Origin: Clostridia bacterium
GTDB lineage: Bacteria; Bacillota; Clostridia; UBA1212
Assembly (NCBI GenBank): GCA_017444825.1
Contig: JAFSVU010000050.1
Location: 1-64,000 of the forward strand
DNA length: 64,000 nt
Direction of reading: 5' to 3'
The number at the start of each line of letters is the position of its first letter. Position 1 is the first letter of the stretch. Under the pieces are notes generated by a model. The model did not search any database and was not told where the DNA came from. It saw nothing but the letters and a program-made list of their open reading frames with translations. Position numbers and translations under genes: made by a program. Shown piece after piece: positions 1-8,442 of the stretch.

Positions 1-40
1 ACGCCTCGACCCTCTCGGGTTCGAGTCCCCGTTTACATCA

Positions 41-84
41 AACAAATCACGGGATGATCCATTCAGACCATCCCGTGATTTGTT
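41..84 (-). terminator. Long hairpin next to a tRNA-tail copy
   Basis: Two arms of 16 bases (41-56 and 69-84) pair perfectly across a 12-base loop. On the minus strand the hairpin is followed by a T-rich stretch, which fits an intrinsic terminator. The tRNA-tail copy at 84-102 abuts it on its upstream side. Confidence 0.5.
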
Positions 85-102
85 GGTGGAGCATAGGGGA
101 TT
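84..102 (-). repeat. Copy 1 of the tRNA-Ala 3' end
   Basis: Nineteen bases match the acceptor arm plus CCA of the tRNA-Ala at 481-499, then identity stops. No tRNA body follows, so this is a remnant or a target-site copy and not a gene. Confidence 0.7.
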
Positions 103-237
103 GCGTCGCCGCAAGAGATGCCGACTGCGTATTCCAAGTACTATTAAACCGTTTAATTACTTGGAACACTTCGTTTGCGTCTCTGCGGCTCCTTTTCCCC
201 AAAAGTGCAAGCACTTCCGGGGGCCCCTTTCTTTGCT

Positions 238-295
238 TGCTCCACCACGGATAAGGGGACGCCATCTCTGGTGTCCCCTTATCTGTGGTGGAGCA
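238..295. repeat. 58-base near-perfect palindrome containing tRNA acceptor sequence
   Basis: Arms of about 23-24 bases (238-261 and 272-295) pair with one or two mismatches. The outer 11 bases of each arm are the acceptor/CCA sequence of the neighbouring tRNA, in opposite orientations. The inner part is unrelated to the other two hairpins of this block. Confidence 0.65.
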
Positions 296-306
296 TAGGG
301 GATTCG
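286..306 (-). repeat. Copy 2 of the tRNA-Ala 3' end
   Basis: Twenty-one bases match 481-501 of the true tRNA and then diverge into GC-rich, hairpin-forming DNA. No anticodon arm is present. Confidence 0.7.
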
Positions 307-439
307 CCGACCGCGTCGCTTTGCTAACGGTCGCGCTGTTTGAGCATAGCTCAAACGATCTCGGCTGAAAACGATTCACCGAATCGTTTTCTTAACGCCG
401 CGACCCTCTCGGGTTCGAATCCCCGTTTTTGTTCATTAA

Positions 440-480
440 CAGAATCGGGAAGTAACCACAATGGGTACTTCCCGATTCTG
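440..480 (-). terminator. Hairpin terminator after tRNA-Ala
   Basis: Perfect 15-base arms (440-454 and 466-480) lie immediately after the CCA end of the tRNA. The position fits termination or 3' processing of the tRNA transcript. The T-run is weak. Confidence 0.55.
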
Positions 481-556
481 TGGTGGAGCATAGGGGATTC
501 GAACCCCTGACCCCAACACTGCCAGTGTTGTGCGCTCCCAACTGCGCTAATGCCCC
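481..556 (-). tRNA. tRNA-Ala (anticodon GGC)
   Basis: A full cloverleaf folds, with CCA encoded. The seven-pair acceptor stem carries the G3:U70 wobble that is the alanine identity element. The anticodon stem CAACA/TGTTG encloses loop CTGGCAG, giving anticodon GGC, which reads GCC. The T-loop is TTCGAAT. A consensus promoter lies just upstream (590-619), so it is probably transcribed alone. Its 3' end is copied twice in the block that follows. Confidence 0.95.
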
Positions 557-589
557 AAAGTCGCCCAAAACGATTTTGACGACTGTTAG

Positions 590-619
590 AGTATAAAATA
601 TTAAGAGAGTGGTTGTCAA
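590..619 (-). promoter_or_regulatory. Sigma-A promoter of tRNA-Ala
   Basis: TTGACA (614-619) and TATACT (590-595) are separated by 18 bases on the minus strand. The start would be near 583, about 27 bases before the mature tRNA. Confidence 0.75.
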
Positions 620-644
620 GAGAAATTCATCGCTGCCGCCCTCT

Positions 645-1331
645 TCACTTCAGCGTTTTCAGGTAGGCCTTTTGCTCATTGTTTATGCGGAAGCTCTCGC
701 AGGCCTTCTGTATGGTCTTCCGGTGGGCCTCAGGGTCAAGGCGTCTTTCCTCAATGTAGGGGATCGTGGCATCGTACTGCTTGGCGAGGGCCGTTGCAAA
801 ATACCAGGCGACCATCATCATGACGTAATAGTCATCTATTTTTACTTTTGAGACCTTTTCAAGAAAAGCGGGGTCAAAATCTGTGTCAAGGAACTCGGAC
901 ATGGCCATTTTGATACCGAACCTCTTTGTGTACACGTGGTCGGAAGCAATCCACTTGTCTATGCGGCGGGAAAGCTCGGCCTTGGTTTTTTTGAAAGCCT
1001 TTGGCGTCATCTGGTCGCAGGTGGCCCAATTGTTGACGTAAGGGAGGAACACTTCGAGGGCCTCGAAGCATGCGGCAGGGTCCTTCAGCTCTGAAATTAT
1101 GAACGCATGGAGCTGGTTTTCCTCAAAGTAGAGGTGTGGCAGGTCCTTCATGAACTCCTCCGCGTCGCCTCTTTTCAAAACGTCCTTTGCAAGGGCACGT
1201 AGGGCCGGGGTCCTGACGCCGATCATGTGATTGTCACGGTCACCGGGTATGAGGGATCCCTGAAACGCCAGATATTCGGCATCCGTAAGGCTTAAAAGTT
1301 CTTTTCTTATGGATTCTGTTATGGTATTCAT
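645..1331 (-). CDS. AlkD-family DNA alkylation repair protein
   Basis: The 228-residue product matches the AlkD-like family of HEAT-repeat DNA glycosylases, which remove 3- and 7-alkylated purines without flipping the base. It has the usual length and all-helical makeup. The NNWATCD segment near residue 102 corresponds to the family's Trp and catalytic Asp region, and a later Tyr/Trp-rich helix (YYVMMMVAWYF) corresponds to the second aromatic patch. It lies four bases downstream of the SGNH gene and is probably the last gene of that operon, but has no functional link to it. Some family members are not catalytic, so the activity is an inference. Confidence 0.85.
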   Translation of the reverse strand: MNTITESIRKELLSLTDAEYLAFQGSLIPGDRDNHMIGVRTPALRALAKDVLKRGDAEEFMKDLPHLYFEENQLHAFIISELKDPAACFEALEVFLPYVNNWATCDQMTPKAFKKTKAELSRRIDKWIASDHVYTKRFGIKMAMSEFLDTDFDPAFLEKVSKVKIDDYYVMMMVAWYFATALAKQYDATIPYIEERRLDPEAHRKTIQKACESFRINNEQKAYLKTLK

Positions 1332-1335
1332 AGCT

Positions 1336-2289
1336 TTACTTGTTGCGGTAATTTAGCCAGGCTTTGAGGTCACTTGCGAGAAGATCGGTCCTCACGGCGG
1401 CGCCCTCCTCAGTCAAATGAAGCTGGGTGTTGTAAAAATAACTGTAAGGGAAGAAATAGTCGCTGTATTTTGAGATAACGTCGCACTCGGCATATTTTCT
1501 CAGCTTCTGCTCGAAATCGTCGAAATCCTCCGCTGTAAAATCCGAATACTCACCGTAAGCAATGGGATAGCCTGCGATGACCACGGAAGCGCCCTTGTCG
1601 TTGACTTCACGGACAAACTCATTGAACCTGTTCATGCAGTCCTCCGTGATCTCCGGCACCCCTACCGAGGCGGTCTTAAAGTATTCCTCCGTAACTGCCA
1701 TGTCTTCGGGCCTCAGCACTATATCTCCGTACCCGTTAAAAGCGTTCCTCGAGTAGCAGCTTCCGGTGTCTCTATTGGCGCGTCCCGTTGCCCAGAGGAA
1801 AAGAGAGTTGCAAAGGTAGTCGGGGTAAGCCTCCAGCATCCCACGGTAGTCCCTCTTCTCGATCAGGTCCGCGATCCTTTTGTTATTGTCCACAGTGATC
1901 CACGCAAGCGAGTAGTCCCCTATAAGGCCGTCGTCGGAAAAAGATGTGTGGCAGACGACCACTATATCCCCCTCACGGAGGTTTACCTTCGCCAGGTTTT
2001 CATGGAAGCTGTTCCCGAGGCTGCCGTGAAGGCCGAGATTTACAACAGGCATTCCCATTTCCTCCTCAAGCCGCGCGGAATCGAAGCCGAAGGATACGTT
2101 GGAGTGTCCCACAAGGATAATTTTTGGCTCTGTTATGGATTCAAGCCTGTCCAGCTTATCGACAATGGAAGCCTGGTAGTTGTTTTTGAAGGTCCCGCCA
2201 ACGGCGAAAATATCAAACAGCACCGTGCCGGCAAGGATCAGTATAAGCAGGCAGACAAAAACCAATGTTTTCAGCAAAAACTTTTTCAT
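1336..2289 (-). CDS. Membrane-anchored SGNH-like protein, partner of MBOAT acyltransferase
   Basis: A 317-residue protein has one N-terminal membrane segment (about 5-27) followed by an exported domain. A GHSNVSFGFDS stretch near residue 62 resembles the nucleophile-elbow block (G-x-S) of DltD/AlgX-type proteins. It starts nine bases after the MBOAT gene with a good AGGAGG site, the usual arrangement in which the MBOAT protein moves an acyl group across the membrane and the exported partner places it on a polymer. The polymer is unknown. Overall similarity to characterised members is distant, so the enzymatic role is inferred from gene pairing and the motif. Confidence 0.6.
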   Translation of the reverse strand: MKKFLLKTLVFVCLLILILAGTVLFDIFAVGGTFKNNYQASIVDKLDRLESITEPKIILVGHSNVSFGFDSARLEEEMGMPVVNLGLHGSLGNSFHENLAKVNLREGDIVVVCHTSFSDDGLIGDYSLAWITVDNNKRIADLIEKRDYRGMLEAYPDYLCNSLFLWATGRANRDTGSCYSRNAFNGYGDIVLRPEDMAVTEEYFKTASVGVPEITEDCMNRFNEFVREVNDKGASVVIAGYPIAYGEYSDFTAEDFDDFEQKLRKYAECDVISKYSDYFFPYSYFYNTQLHLTEEGAAVRTDLLASDLKAWLNYRNK

Positions 2290-2298
2290 GCCCGCCTC

Positions 2299-3738
2299 CT
2301 AAAACTTAAAATATATGAACTCGGTGCCGCGCGCCGCAGGGATACAAAGGATAAGAAAGACTGCAAACAGAACATAAACGATCCACCGAAGAGCCATTTT
2401 TCTTCCGGATATATACTCGATAACGTCATTTTTGAGGGAGAACGCATCGAATACCGTGAGTATCGCCAATGAAACGCCAATGATCACAATGTTTCTCAGA
2501 TCAAAGCCAAGTCCCTCGAGCCCGGCCGTGACGTACCTTACCGGCGATGATATTCCGTCAAACATGTGGCCAATAATGTAAAAACTGTCTTTAACGCTCC
2601 CTGCGGCAAAGAATATCCACATGAAAGCGCAGAACAGAAATACCAAAATACCCCGCACCGCCTTCAGAACTCTGCTTTTGATCTGCCTCTTTTTAGGGAA
2701 AACCAGCTCCTCAAAGACCCGTCCGATACCGTGCCCGCCTCCCCATACCAGGAAGGACCAGTCCGCACCGTGCCAGAGGCCGCTTAAAAGAAAAGTGATC
2801 AAGATATTCAAAAGCTGTCTGAATTTGCCCTTCCTGTTTCCGCCGAGAGGTATGTAAACGTAGTCTCTGAACCAGGTGGAGAGCGAGATGTGCCACCTTC
2901 CCCAGAAATCCCTGAGGGAGCATGCGAAGTAAGGCGATCTGAAGTTTGTCATGAGCTCAATTCCCATCAGCTTTGCGGTGCCTATGGCTATGTCGGAATA
3001 GCCCGAGAAGTCGCAATAGATCTGCACGGTGAAAAGAGCCGCGGCAAGGAGCAACGAGAAGCCGGTGAAGTTTTCGGGGCCGCTGAACACATTGGTTATG
3101 AACATGGCGATCCTGTCGGCGATGACGAGCTTCTTAAAAAAACCCCAGCACATCTGCTTCAGCCCGTAGCCCGCAGTCTTCTCATCGAACTTTTTTTCCT
3201 GCTTCAACTGGGGAATGAGGCTTTTGGACCTTGCGATAGGCCCGGCAAGAAGCTGTGGAAAGAACGAAACAAAAACTGCATAGACTCCAAAATGCTTCTC
3301 CGCAGGCGCATCGCCCCGGTAAACGTCAATGATATACCCGATGGTTTGGAAGGTGTAAAACGATATGCCAACCGGAAGAACCAGGCTTAAAGTGAGCGCC
3401 CGGGGCCTTTCGGTAAAAAGTCCTATGAGGTCTGAAATGGCGCCGAAAGTGAAATTGAAATACTTGAACAAAAACAGAACGCCGAGAGTTATGACCAGAG
3501 CCACGGCGACTGTGAGCCGTTTTTGGCTGCCTGTCTTGCATCTTTCGAGAAGCAGAGCCGCAAAATATGATACAAGCGTGGTTCCAAGGAGCAGCGGAAC
3601 GTACACCGGATTCAGAGACATGTAAAACACCAGGCTCGCGGCAAGGAGCAACGGCCACCTGAAGCGGTGCGGCAGTAACCAGTATAAAAGGAAGACCGCC
3701 GGTAAAAATATCAAAAATTCGATAGAATTGAATTGCAT
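2299..3738 (-). CDS. MBOAT-family O-acyltransferase (AlgI/DltB type)
   Basis: The 479-residue polytopic protein belongs to the membrane-bound O-acyltransferase family, which passes acetyl or alanyl groups to extracellular polysaccharide or teichoic acid. About ten membrane helices are visible. The family histidine is present in the GLWHGADWSFLVWGG block, and upstream lie the conserved DFSGYSDIAIG and RDFWGRWHISLSTW blocks. Length is normal for AlgI-like members. The genes directly upstream encode cyclic-di-GMP enzymes and the next gene is its exported SGNH partner. DltA and DltC are absent here, so polysaccharide acetylation is more likely than D-alanylation. Confidence 0.88.
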   Translation of the reverse strand: MQFNSIEFLIFLPAVFLLYWLLPHRFRWPLLLAASLVFYMSLNPVYVPLLLGTTLVSYFAALLLERCKTGSQKRLTVAVALVITLGVLFLFKYFNFTFGAISDLIGLFTERPRALTLSLVLPVGISFYTFQTIGYIIDVYRGDAPAEKHFGVYAVFVSFFPQLLAGPIARSKSLIPQLKQEKKFDEKTAGYGLKQMCWGFFKKLVIADRIAMFITNVFSGPENFTGFSLLLAAALFTVQIYCDFSGYSDIAIGTAKLMGIELMTNFRSPYFACSLRDFWGRWHISLSTWFRDYVYIPLGGNRKGKFRQLLNILITFLLSGLWHGADWSFLVWGGGHGIGRVFEELVFPKKRQIKSRVLKAVRGILVFLFCAFMWIFFAAGSVKDSFYIIGHMFDGISSPVRYVTAGLEGLGFDLRNIVIIGVSLAILTVFDAFSLKNDVIEYISGRKMALRWIVYVLFAVFLILCIPAARGTEFIYFKF

Positions 3739-3783
3739 CTGATCTTCCCTGTTACGAAGATTTTCCTTATGTATAGCTCACGG

Positions 3784-5733
3784 TCAGCCCGCCGTAGCAT
3801 TCTGGCTTTCAAACAGCTTCAGTGCCGCGTCATCCGGGAGAGGCTTGGAGAACAGGTAACCCTGAAGGAACTCAACTCCCGCCTTTTCCAGCTTTTTACG
3901 GTGTTCCGGCGTCTCCACTCCCTCAACCACCACTTTCATCTCAAGATCGTGGAACATCATTATTGAATGGTGGAGGAGCTTATTGGTTTTTTCATTGGAG
4001 TCTGCTCCCCAGAGGATGGATTTATCGATCTTTATCAGGTCGAAGGGGAACTCCATCACGTACGCATTGTTCGCGTAGCCCGTGCCGTAGTCATCCAGCG
4101 CAAACGAGAAGCCCCTGCTCTTCAGGTCCTCTATGACCTTTTCCATGGTGAACCTTGACGTCGCCAATGCGGACTCCGTGATCTCAAGGCAGAACTGCTC
4201 GGGTCTCACAGCGTACTTTTTCATGATACGGTCCCAACGGTCCGGCAGCATTCCGTCAACAGCCTGTACGGCGGAAAGGTTTACCTCCACGTACGAAAGG
4301 CCCGTGTCTTTGTGCTCGTCGAGGAATTTGCAGACGTTTTCAAACACGAAGTCCCCGAGATCTCTCATAAGGCCGTGCTTTTCGGCAAGGGGTATAAAGT
4401 ATTCCGGCGACACCATGCCAAGCTCCGGATCGTTCAACCGCACCAATGCCTCCGCCGTGTGGATCCGGTTGAGTGACGTGTCCTGGATGGGCTGGTAGTA
4501 AACCAAAAGCTTTTTATCCTTGATGGCGCCCCGAAGAGCCATCTCCACTTTAGCCTCGTACTGCTGGTTTGCGGGCTCGTCGATGTAGACCACCTGCGCT
4601 CCGGCCTGAAGGGGCTCAAAAGGAGCGTCCATGACCATTGTAAGTTGCTCCACATTGGCGAGTTTTTCAGGCAGCCTGCAGATAAGTATCTCGGAAGAAA
4701 GCTGAATGCTGCCGTTTCCGTACTCCCAGGGCTCTACGAATCTGTTCTTGAGGAGTTTCACGAAGGCATCCGTCTGTCCTTCCCGCGGTCTGTAAGCGAC
4801 TATGGCGTATCGCTCGGGGCCGTACTGATACATGGTCCACCGGGACGGGATCTGTTTCAAGAGATAGTTTCCGATATCGCAATTGATCTGCTCCACAGTC
4901 TCGCCGCCGATAGCTACCGCCAGCGATTGGATGGAGGGGATCTTGATCAGTATCACGTCCGCATCAAGGCCCATGGCAAATATCTGACCCGCGTCATGTA
5001 GGAGCGCATATCGGTTGTAAAACCCGGTCACGGGAGAGCGGACGGCTTCTTCATTGTCGATGGTAAGCGACGCGCCGAGAAGTCCTATCGCCTGGAAGAA
5101 TAGAGCCCATTTGAGCTGAGGATAGAACACCTGCACCGCCACAGGGGCAAGGCTGAGAATCGAAAAAGCGTAATAAGCAAACTTTTCCTTTCTCTTAAGA
5201 GCCTTTCTGTAGTAAAGTACCATCGCCATGCCCAGCACGACGTAATAGGCTGTAAATACGTAAAAAATGTCCACAAGGGGGCCACCCACGTATTCGGTGC
5301 CCTGATAGTAGTAGACAAGGCGTCTTGCAGGCTCGATAAGCATCCAGACAAGCATTACAGCCTCGGGCAGCACCATGACACCAAGCACCCACTTTTTCAC
5401 CCTCAGCCTGAGCTTTAGTATTGAGCCCAGATAACATGCGTAAAGGAAGGGCATCATGTTTCTCAGGATCAGGAACACCATCATCGACAGATCCGCCACC
5501 ACGTAATTAAACCGCTCGGGCGCATTCAACATGTAAATGCCGGGGAGATCCGCCAATGAGGCAAAAATGATCGCCAGGCCGATCAAAAGAAACCACTTGT
5601 TTTTTTCCTGTTTGAGGTCTTTGCGCTTTGCGACTTCAAGAATGATCAGCAACGTTACGCACAGTGCGCAAAGGTTGAATTGCCAATAATATAATGACAT
5701 CATTGCCTCCGAATTAATGATCTTACTATACAT
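3784..5733 (-). CDS. Membrane EAL phosphodiesterase with degenerate GGDEF domain
   Basis: The 649-residue protein has about seven N-terminal membrane helices (residues 10-220), a GGDEF-like domain, and a C-terminal EAL domain that hydrolyses cyclic-di-GMP. The GGDEF motif is replaced by GPERY, so no cyclase activity is expected; such domains often bind GTP as regulators. The EAL domain keeps the catalytic and metal-binding blocks: EALVRL, VNLSAVQ, EITES, DDYGTGYANN, IKIDKS, VEGVET and QGYLFSKPLP. Its start overlaps the stop of the upstream cyclase by one base (TGATG), so translation is coupled. It probably removes the signal made by the two neighbouring cyclases. Confidence 0.9.
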   Translation of the reverse strand: MYSKIINSEAMMSLYYWQFNLCALCVTLLIILEVAKRKDLKQEKNKWFLLIGLAIIFASLADLPGIYMLNAPERFNYVVADLSMMVFLILRNMMPFLYACYLGSILKLRLRVKKWVLGVMVLPEAVMLVWMLIEPARRLVYYYQGTEYVGGPLVDIFYVFTAYYVVLGMAMVLYYRKALKRKEKFAYYAFSILSLAPVAVQVFYPQLKWALFFQAIGLLGASLTIDNEEAVRSPVTGFYNRYALLHDAGQIFAMGLDADVILIKIPSIQSLAVAIGGETVEQINCDIGNYLLKQIPSRWTMYQYGPERYAIVAYRPREGQTDAFVKLLKNRFVEPWEYGNGSIQLSSEILICRLPEKLANVEQLTMVMDAPFEPLQAGAQVVYIDEPANQQYEAKVEMALRGAIKDKKLLVYYQPIQDTSLNRIHTAEALVRLNDPELGMVSPEYFIPLAEKHGLMRDLGDFVFENVCKFLDEHKDTGLSYVEVNLSAVQAVDGMLPDRWDRIMKKYAVRPEQFCLEITESALATSRFTMEKVIEDLKSRGFSFALDDYGTGYANNAYVMEFPFDLIKIDKSILWGADSNEKTNKLLHHSIMMFHDLEMKVVVEGVETPEHRKKLEKAGVEFLQGYLFSKPLPDDAALKLFESQNATAG

Positions 5734-6914
5734 CAGTCTTTAAGAATAACTGTTGTATAACCTTTCTCTTTGCAGCGTTCTTTGTCTTCGTAAAGATTTT
5801 TATCAGCCCGCTGAAGGCATTTCCGGAAGGAATCCGACTCGTTCAGCAGCCTGTCGTAACCCGCACCGATAGAGATCGTGTACGGGGTCTCATTTGTTTT
5901 ACATTCGAGTATGATCTTATCCCGGAGTTCCTCGATAATGTGCGCAAGCTCGGTCTCACTTCCGGATCTGATCACCATAATGAACTCGTCACCGCCGTAG
6001 CGGCCCAGAAACATGGTAACGTTTTTCTCTTTTGCAGTCGCCTTTAATGCCTTTGCTATGATCACCAGAGCCCTGTCGCCCTCTGCATGCCCGAAGGTGT
6101 CATTGATCGCTTTAAAATCGTTGACGTCCATCATGACCACGAACACCGGCTCAGAGTCAAATTTTGAGGCGGCAAGCTGAGCAGTGAAATGGATAAGCTG
6201 TCCCCTGTTGTTCAGGCCCGTAAGCGAATCCACGGAAATGGCCGTCTGCATCGTCTGAATGTGGAAGGTCACCATGATGATGGCGCATCCAAAGCAGAAA
6301 AGCGACGTTTGCGGCAGGAGGACCAGCTGGATGATCCCCGTAACGACCACGAATACCGGGAGAAAACCAACCATGAGATATCTTGTTCTCTCTATGGTGT
6401 TTACCTCCTTTACAGCCTTTCTTACCGAATAGATGACTGTCACACCGATATTTATGCAGGGCACACCAATGAGGAACAGTTTGTGCACCATCGTCGGCAC
6501 CAATTCTTCGTTGAAAAGGACTGAGCTGTCTGCAAAGAAAATGATCACCATCGCCAATGTGGACACCACAAACGGCGCCATAGACGCGAATCTGTTCACT
6601 TTCTTGTTTCTGTTGGGGCTGTGCAGGACCGCTTTGGCGTATTCAAGCCAGAAATACGTTATTCCCACCATCGAAATGTAGTTCGCAAAGCTAGTGGCAG
6701 CCACAGTTATCAGGGTCCGGGTAATAACGCCGTCAATGACCATTGCCCAGAAAATGTCGGTGAAGAAGTAAACCATGAACGCTATCAGCGCATGATCATA
6801 CTTGATCTGCCTCTCCCGGCGGTTCTCGTTTAACAGATCGTAAAAGAGAATGATGCCGAAAATGATAATGCAGACCACATTCGATTCGGTGTAATGAATG
6901 ATGTATTCAGTCAT
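5733..6914 (-). CDS. Membrane diguanylate cyclase (GGDEF)
   Basis: The 393-residue protein has about seven hydrophobic segments in its first 210 residues and a C-terminal GGDEF domain with an intact RYGGDEF signature, so it should make cyclic-di-GMP from GTP. The RxxD inhibitory site normally nine residues before the motif is absent (N..M), so feedback inhibition is unlikely. The membrane part resembles the seven-helix sensor of the EAL neighbour in layout. It sits 19 bases after a second cyclase and overlaps the EAL gene, forming a compact signalling operon. Confidence 0.9.
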   Translation of the reverse strand: MTEYIIHYTESNVVCIIIFGIILFYDLLNENRRERQIKYDHALIAFMVYFFTDIFWAMVIDGVITRTLITVAATSFANYISMVGITYFWLEYAKAVLHSPNRNKKVNRFASMAPFVVSTLAMVIIFFADSSVLFNEELVPTMVHKLFLIGVPCINIGVTVIYSVRKAVKEVNTIERTRYLMVGFLPVFVVVTGIIQLVLLPQTSLFCFGCAIIMVTFHIQTMQTAISVDSLTGLNNRGQLIHFTAQLAASKFDSEPVFVVMMDVNDFKAINDTFGHAEGDRALVIIAKALKATAKEKNVTMFLGRYGGDEFIMVIRSGSETELAHIIEELRDKIILECKTNETPYTISIGAGYDRLLNESDSFRKCLQRADKNLYEDKERCKEKGYTTVILKD

Positions 6915-6933
6915 CAGAATCGCCCCTCACAGC

Positions 6934-8403
6934 TCATCCAAACTGAGCCTTTACCCTCTTTTTATCCTCATACATTTCTACGTCTGCCCTCCGGAACACG
7001 TCGTCCGCGTTTTTGTCGTTGTCCGGATCGAACAGAGAATAACCAATGGCCGCCGAGATCCTCTCGTAGGGCTGAAGGTCCTTGTTTTCGGCAATAGTTC
7101 TGATTCTGTCGTGGAATTCCTTGACCAGTTCATCGACTCTGTCGTAATCGCTGTTCTCAAGGATCACCGCAAACTCGTCGCCTCCGATACGGAAGACCTT
7201 GGACCTGGCAAACACGTTGCAGACGATCTCGCAGGTCTTCTTTATGGCCGCGTCCCCGGCTTCGTGACCGTGCTGGTCGTTGATCCTCTTAAGGTAGTTA
7301 AGGTCTATCATCGCTATGCCGAAAACAGCGTTTCCGCTCTTTATGGCCCCATTCAGTCTCAACACGTTTCTGTCGTAGGACGTTCTGTTCCGCACGCCTG
7401 TCAGAGCGTCCTTATTGGCAAGTTCGCCCATGCGCTCGGCCTTTATCCTCGTTGAGGAAAGCTCCTTGTTTATCTCTATAAGTTTGGAGATGTGGTCGTT
7501 GATGTCGTTTTCCATCTTCTCAATAGAGTCGGCCAGCACTCCTATCTCGTCGTTGTTTCTTATACCCAGATTCGAGAAAAGCTTCTTTCCTTCGGATCCG
7601 TCTCCCGTGGTATACAGAGCGGCAGCTGACGACAGCTTCCTTATAGGTTTAACGACTACGAGATTAACGAACAGGATAGTGATCAAAGCCACAGTCAGTG
7701 TCATGGCCGTCAGGATGATGATCAGTCTGAGGACAAAGTCTCTCTGGGCGTCATGTATTTCCTGCATGGAAATATCCAGCATAGCGTAGCCGACTACCGT
7801 GCCGTCATCGGTCTTGATGGCGGTTCCTGCAGTGACCAGCCAGCCGTATTCCTGGGTGTTGGTTGTGTAAGGAGGGAATCCTCTTTCGGGGTTTTCCAGC
7901 ACTTCCGAATTCACGTCATAGATCGGGTCATAGCTTCCCGTGTCGCAAGCCTCTTCAAGTGCGGCGTCCACCAGGTATATGAACGACCTTGACTCTACAT
8001 CAAGGCAGGCAACATAGATGCATTCCACGTCGTTGACCTCCTGTATTTTCCGTAATGTAGAAAGTATCGACAGGTAATCCTCCGATTCGTCGATTCCGTC
8101 GTACCCGGCTATGTACGCATCATATTTGGCAATGTACTCCTCTCCCGTGAGATCGCCCATCTCGTTTCCGATCCTGTTCTCCGAAGATCTGTAAACAGTC
8201 AGCGCAGCATCAGCCACCCGCTTCACCTCATCGGCGTCCACTGACACCGAGACGGTTTTGGACAGGTCCAAAGCCCTTGTGAAGTAGTCCTCTTTTATGA
8301 CCCTCGTAATGAACATATTGCTCACAATAGCCGTGACCACACTGAATTCGGCGGCTATCAGGATGACTATCAGAATTGCCTTTGTTTTGAGAGACATTTT
8401 CAT
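6934..8403 (-). CDS. Diguanylate cyclase with extracytoplasmic sensor and HAMP
   Basis: The 489-residue protein has a membrane helix (8-30), an extracytoplasmic region of about 190 residues likely to be a Cache/PAS-type sensor, a second helix (about 222-246), a HAMP linker and a GGDEF domain with an intact RIGGDEF motif. The RxxD inhibitory site is missing. It probably makes cyclic-di-GMP in response to an external signal. A GGGGAAGAG site precedes the chosen ATG. It is the first of three adjacent cyclic-di-GMP genes and lies 39 bases after the rRNA methyltransferase gene. Confidence 0.9.
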   Translation of the reverse strand: MKMSLKTKAILIVILIAAEFSVVTAIVSNMFITRVIKEDYFTRALDLSKTVSVSVDADEVKRVADAALTVYRSSENRIGNEMGDLTGEEYIAKYDAYIAGYDGIDESEDYLSILSTLRKIQEVNDVECIYVACLDVESRSFIYLVDAALEEACDTGSYDPIYDVNSEVLENPERGFPPYTTNTQEYGWLVTAGTAIKTDDGTVVGYAMLDISMQEIHDAQRDFVLRLIIILTAMTLTVALITILFVNLVVVKPIRKLSSAAALYTTGDGSEGKKLFSNLGIRNNDEIGVLADSIEKMENDINDHISKLIEINKELSSTRIKAERMGELANKDALTGVRNRTSYDRNVLRLNGAIKSGNAVFGIAMIDLNYLKRINDQHGHEAGDAAIKKTCEIVCNVFARSKVFRIGGDEFAVILENSDYDRVDELVKEFHDRIRTIAENKDLQPYERISAAIGYSLFDPDNDKNADDVFRRADVEMYEDKKRVKAQFG

Positions 8404-8442
8404 TTGCTCTTCCCCGTTTCATTCGGCATAAATGCCTTTATA

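Larger units (their letters stand above)
1..480. other. Non-coding block of hairpins and tRNA 3'-end copies
   Basis: No credible gene is seen here; the short open frames in it are translations of tRNA-like DNA. The block holds two extra copies of the last ~20 bases of the neighbouring tRNA-Ala (84-102 and 286-306), each directly preceded on the + strand by a long inverted repeat (41-84 and 238-295). The real tRNA (481-556) is preceded by a third inverted repeat (440-480). Small perfect hairpins lie at 338-356 and 367-391. A 24-base GC-rich word ending in a TTCGARTCCCC core appears at about 8-31 and 400-423. A longer imperfect palindrome is centred near 150. It is probably transcribed from the tRNA promoter, reading leftwards. 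Confidence 0.6.

Noticed and set aside
1-40. Second tRNA gene at the left edge, from its TTCGAGTCCCC core
   Set aside because: The T stem has a mismatch and wobble, no CCA or acceptor pairing can be found, and the same word recurs at 400-423 without a tRNA.
47-379. Protein-coding frames in the hairpin block, including NPLCSTT-type peptides
   Set aside because: These are translations of tRNA tails and hairpins; no ribosome site or protein-like composition.
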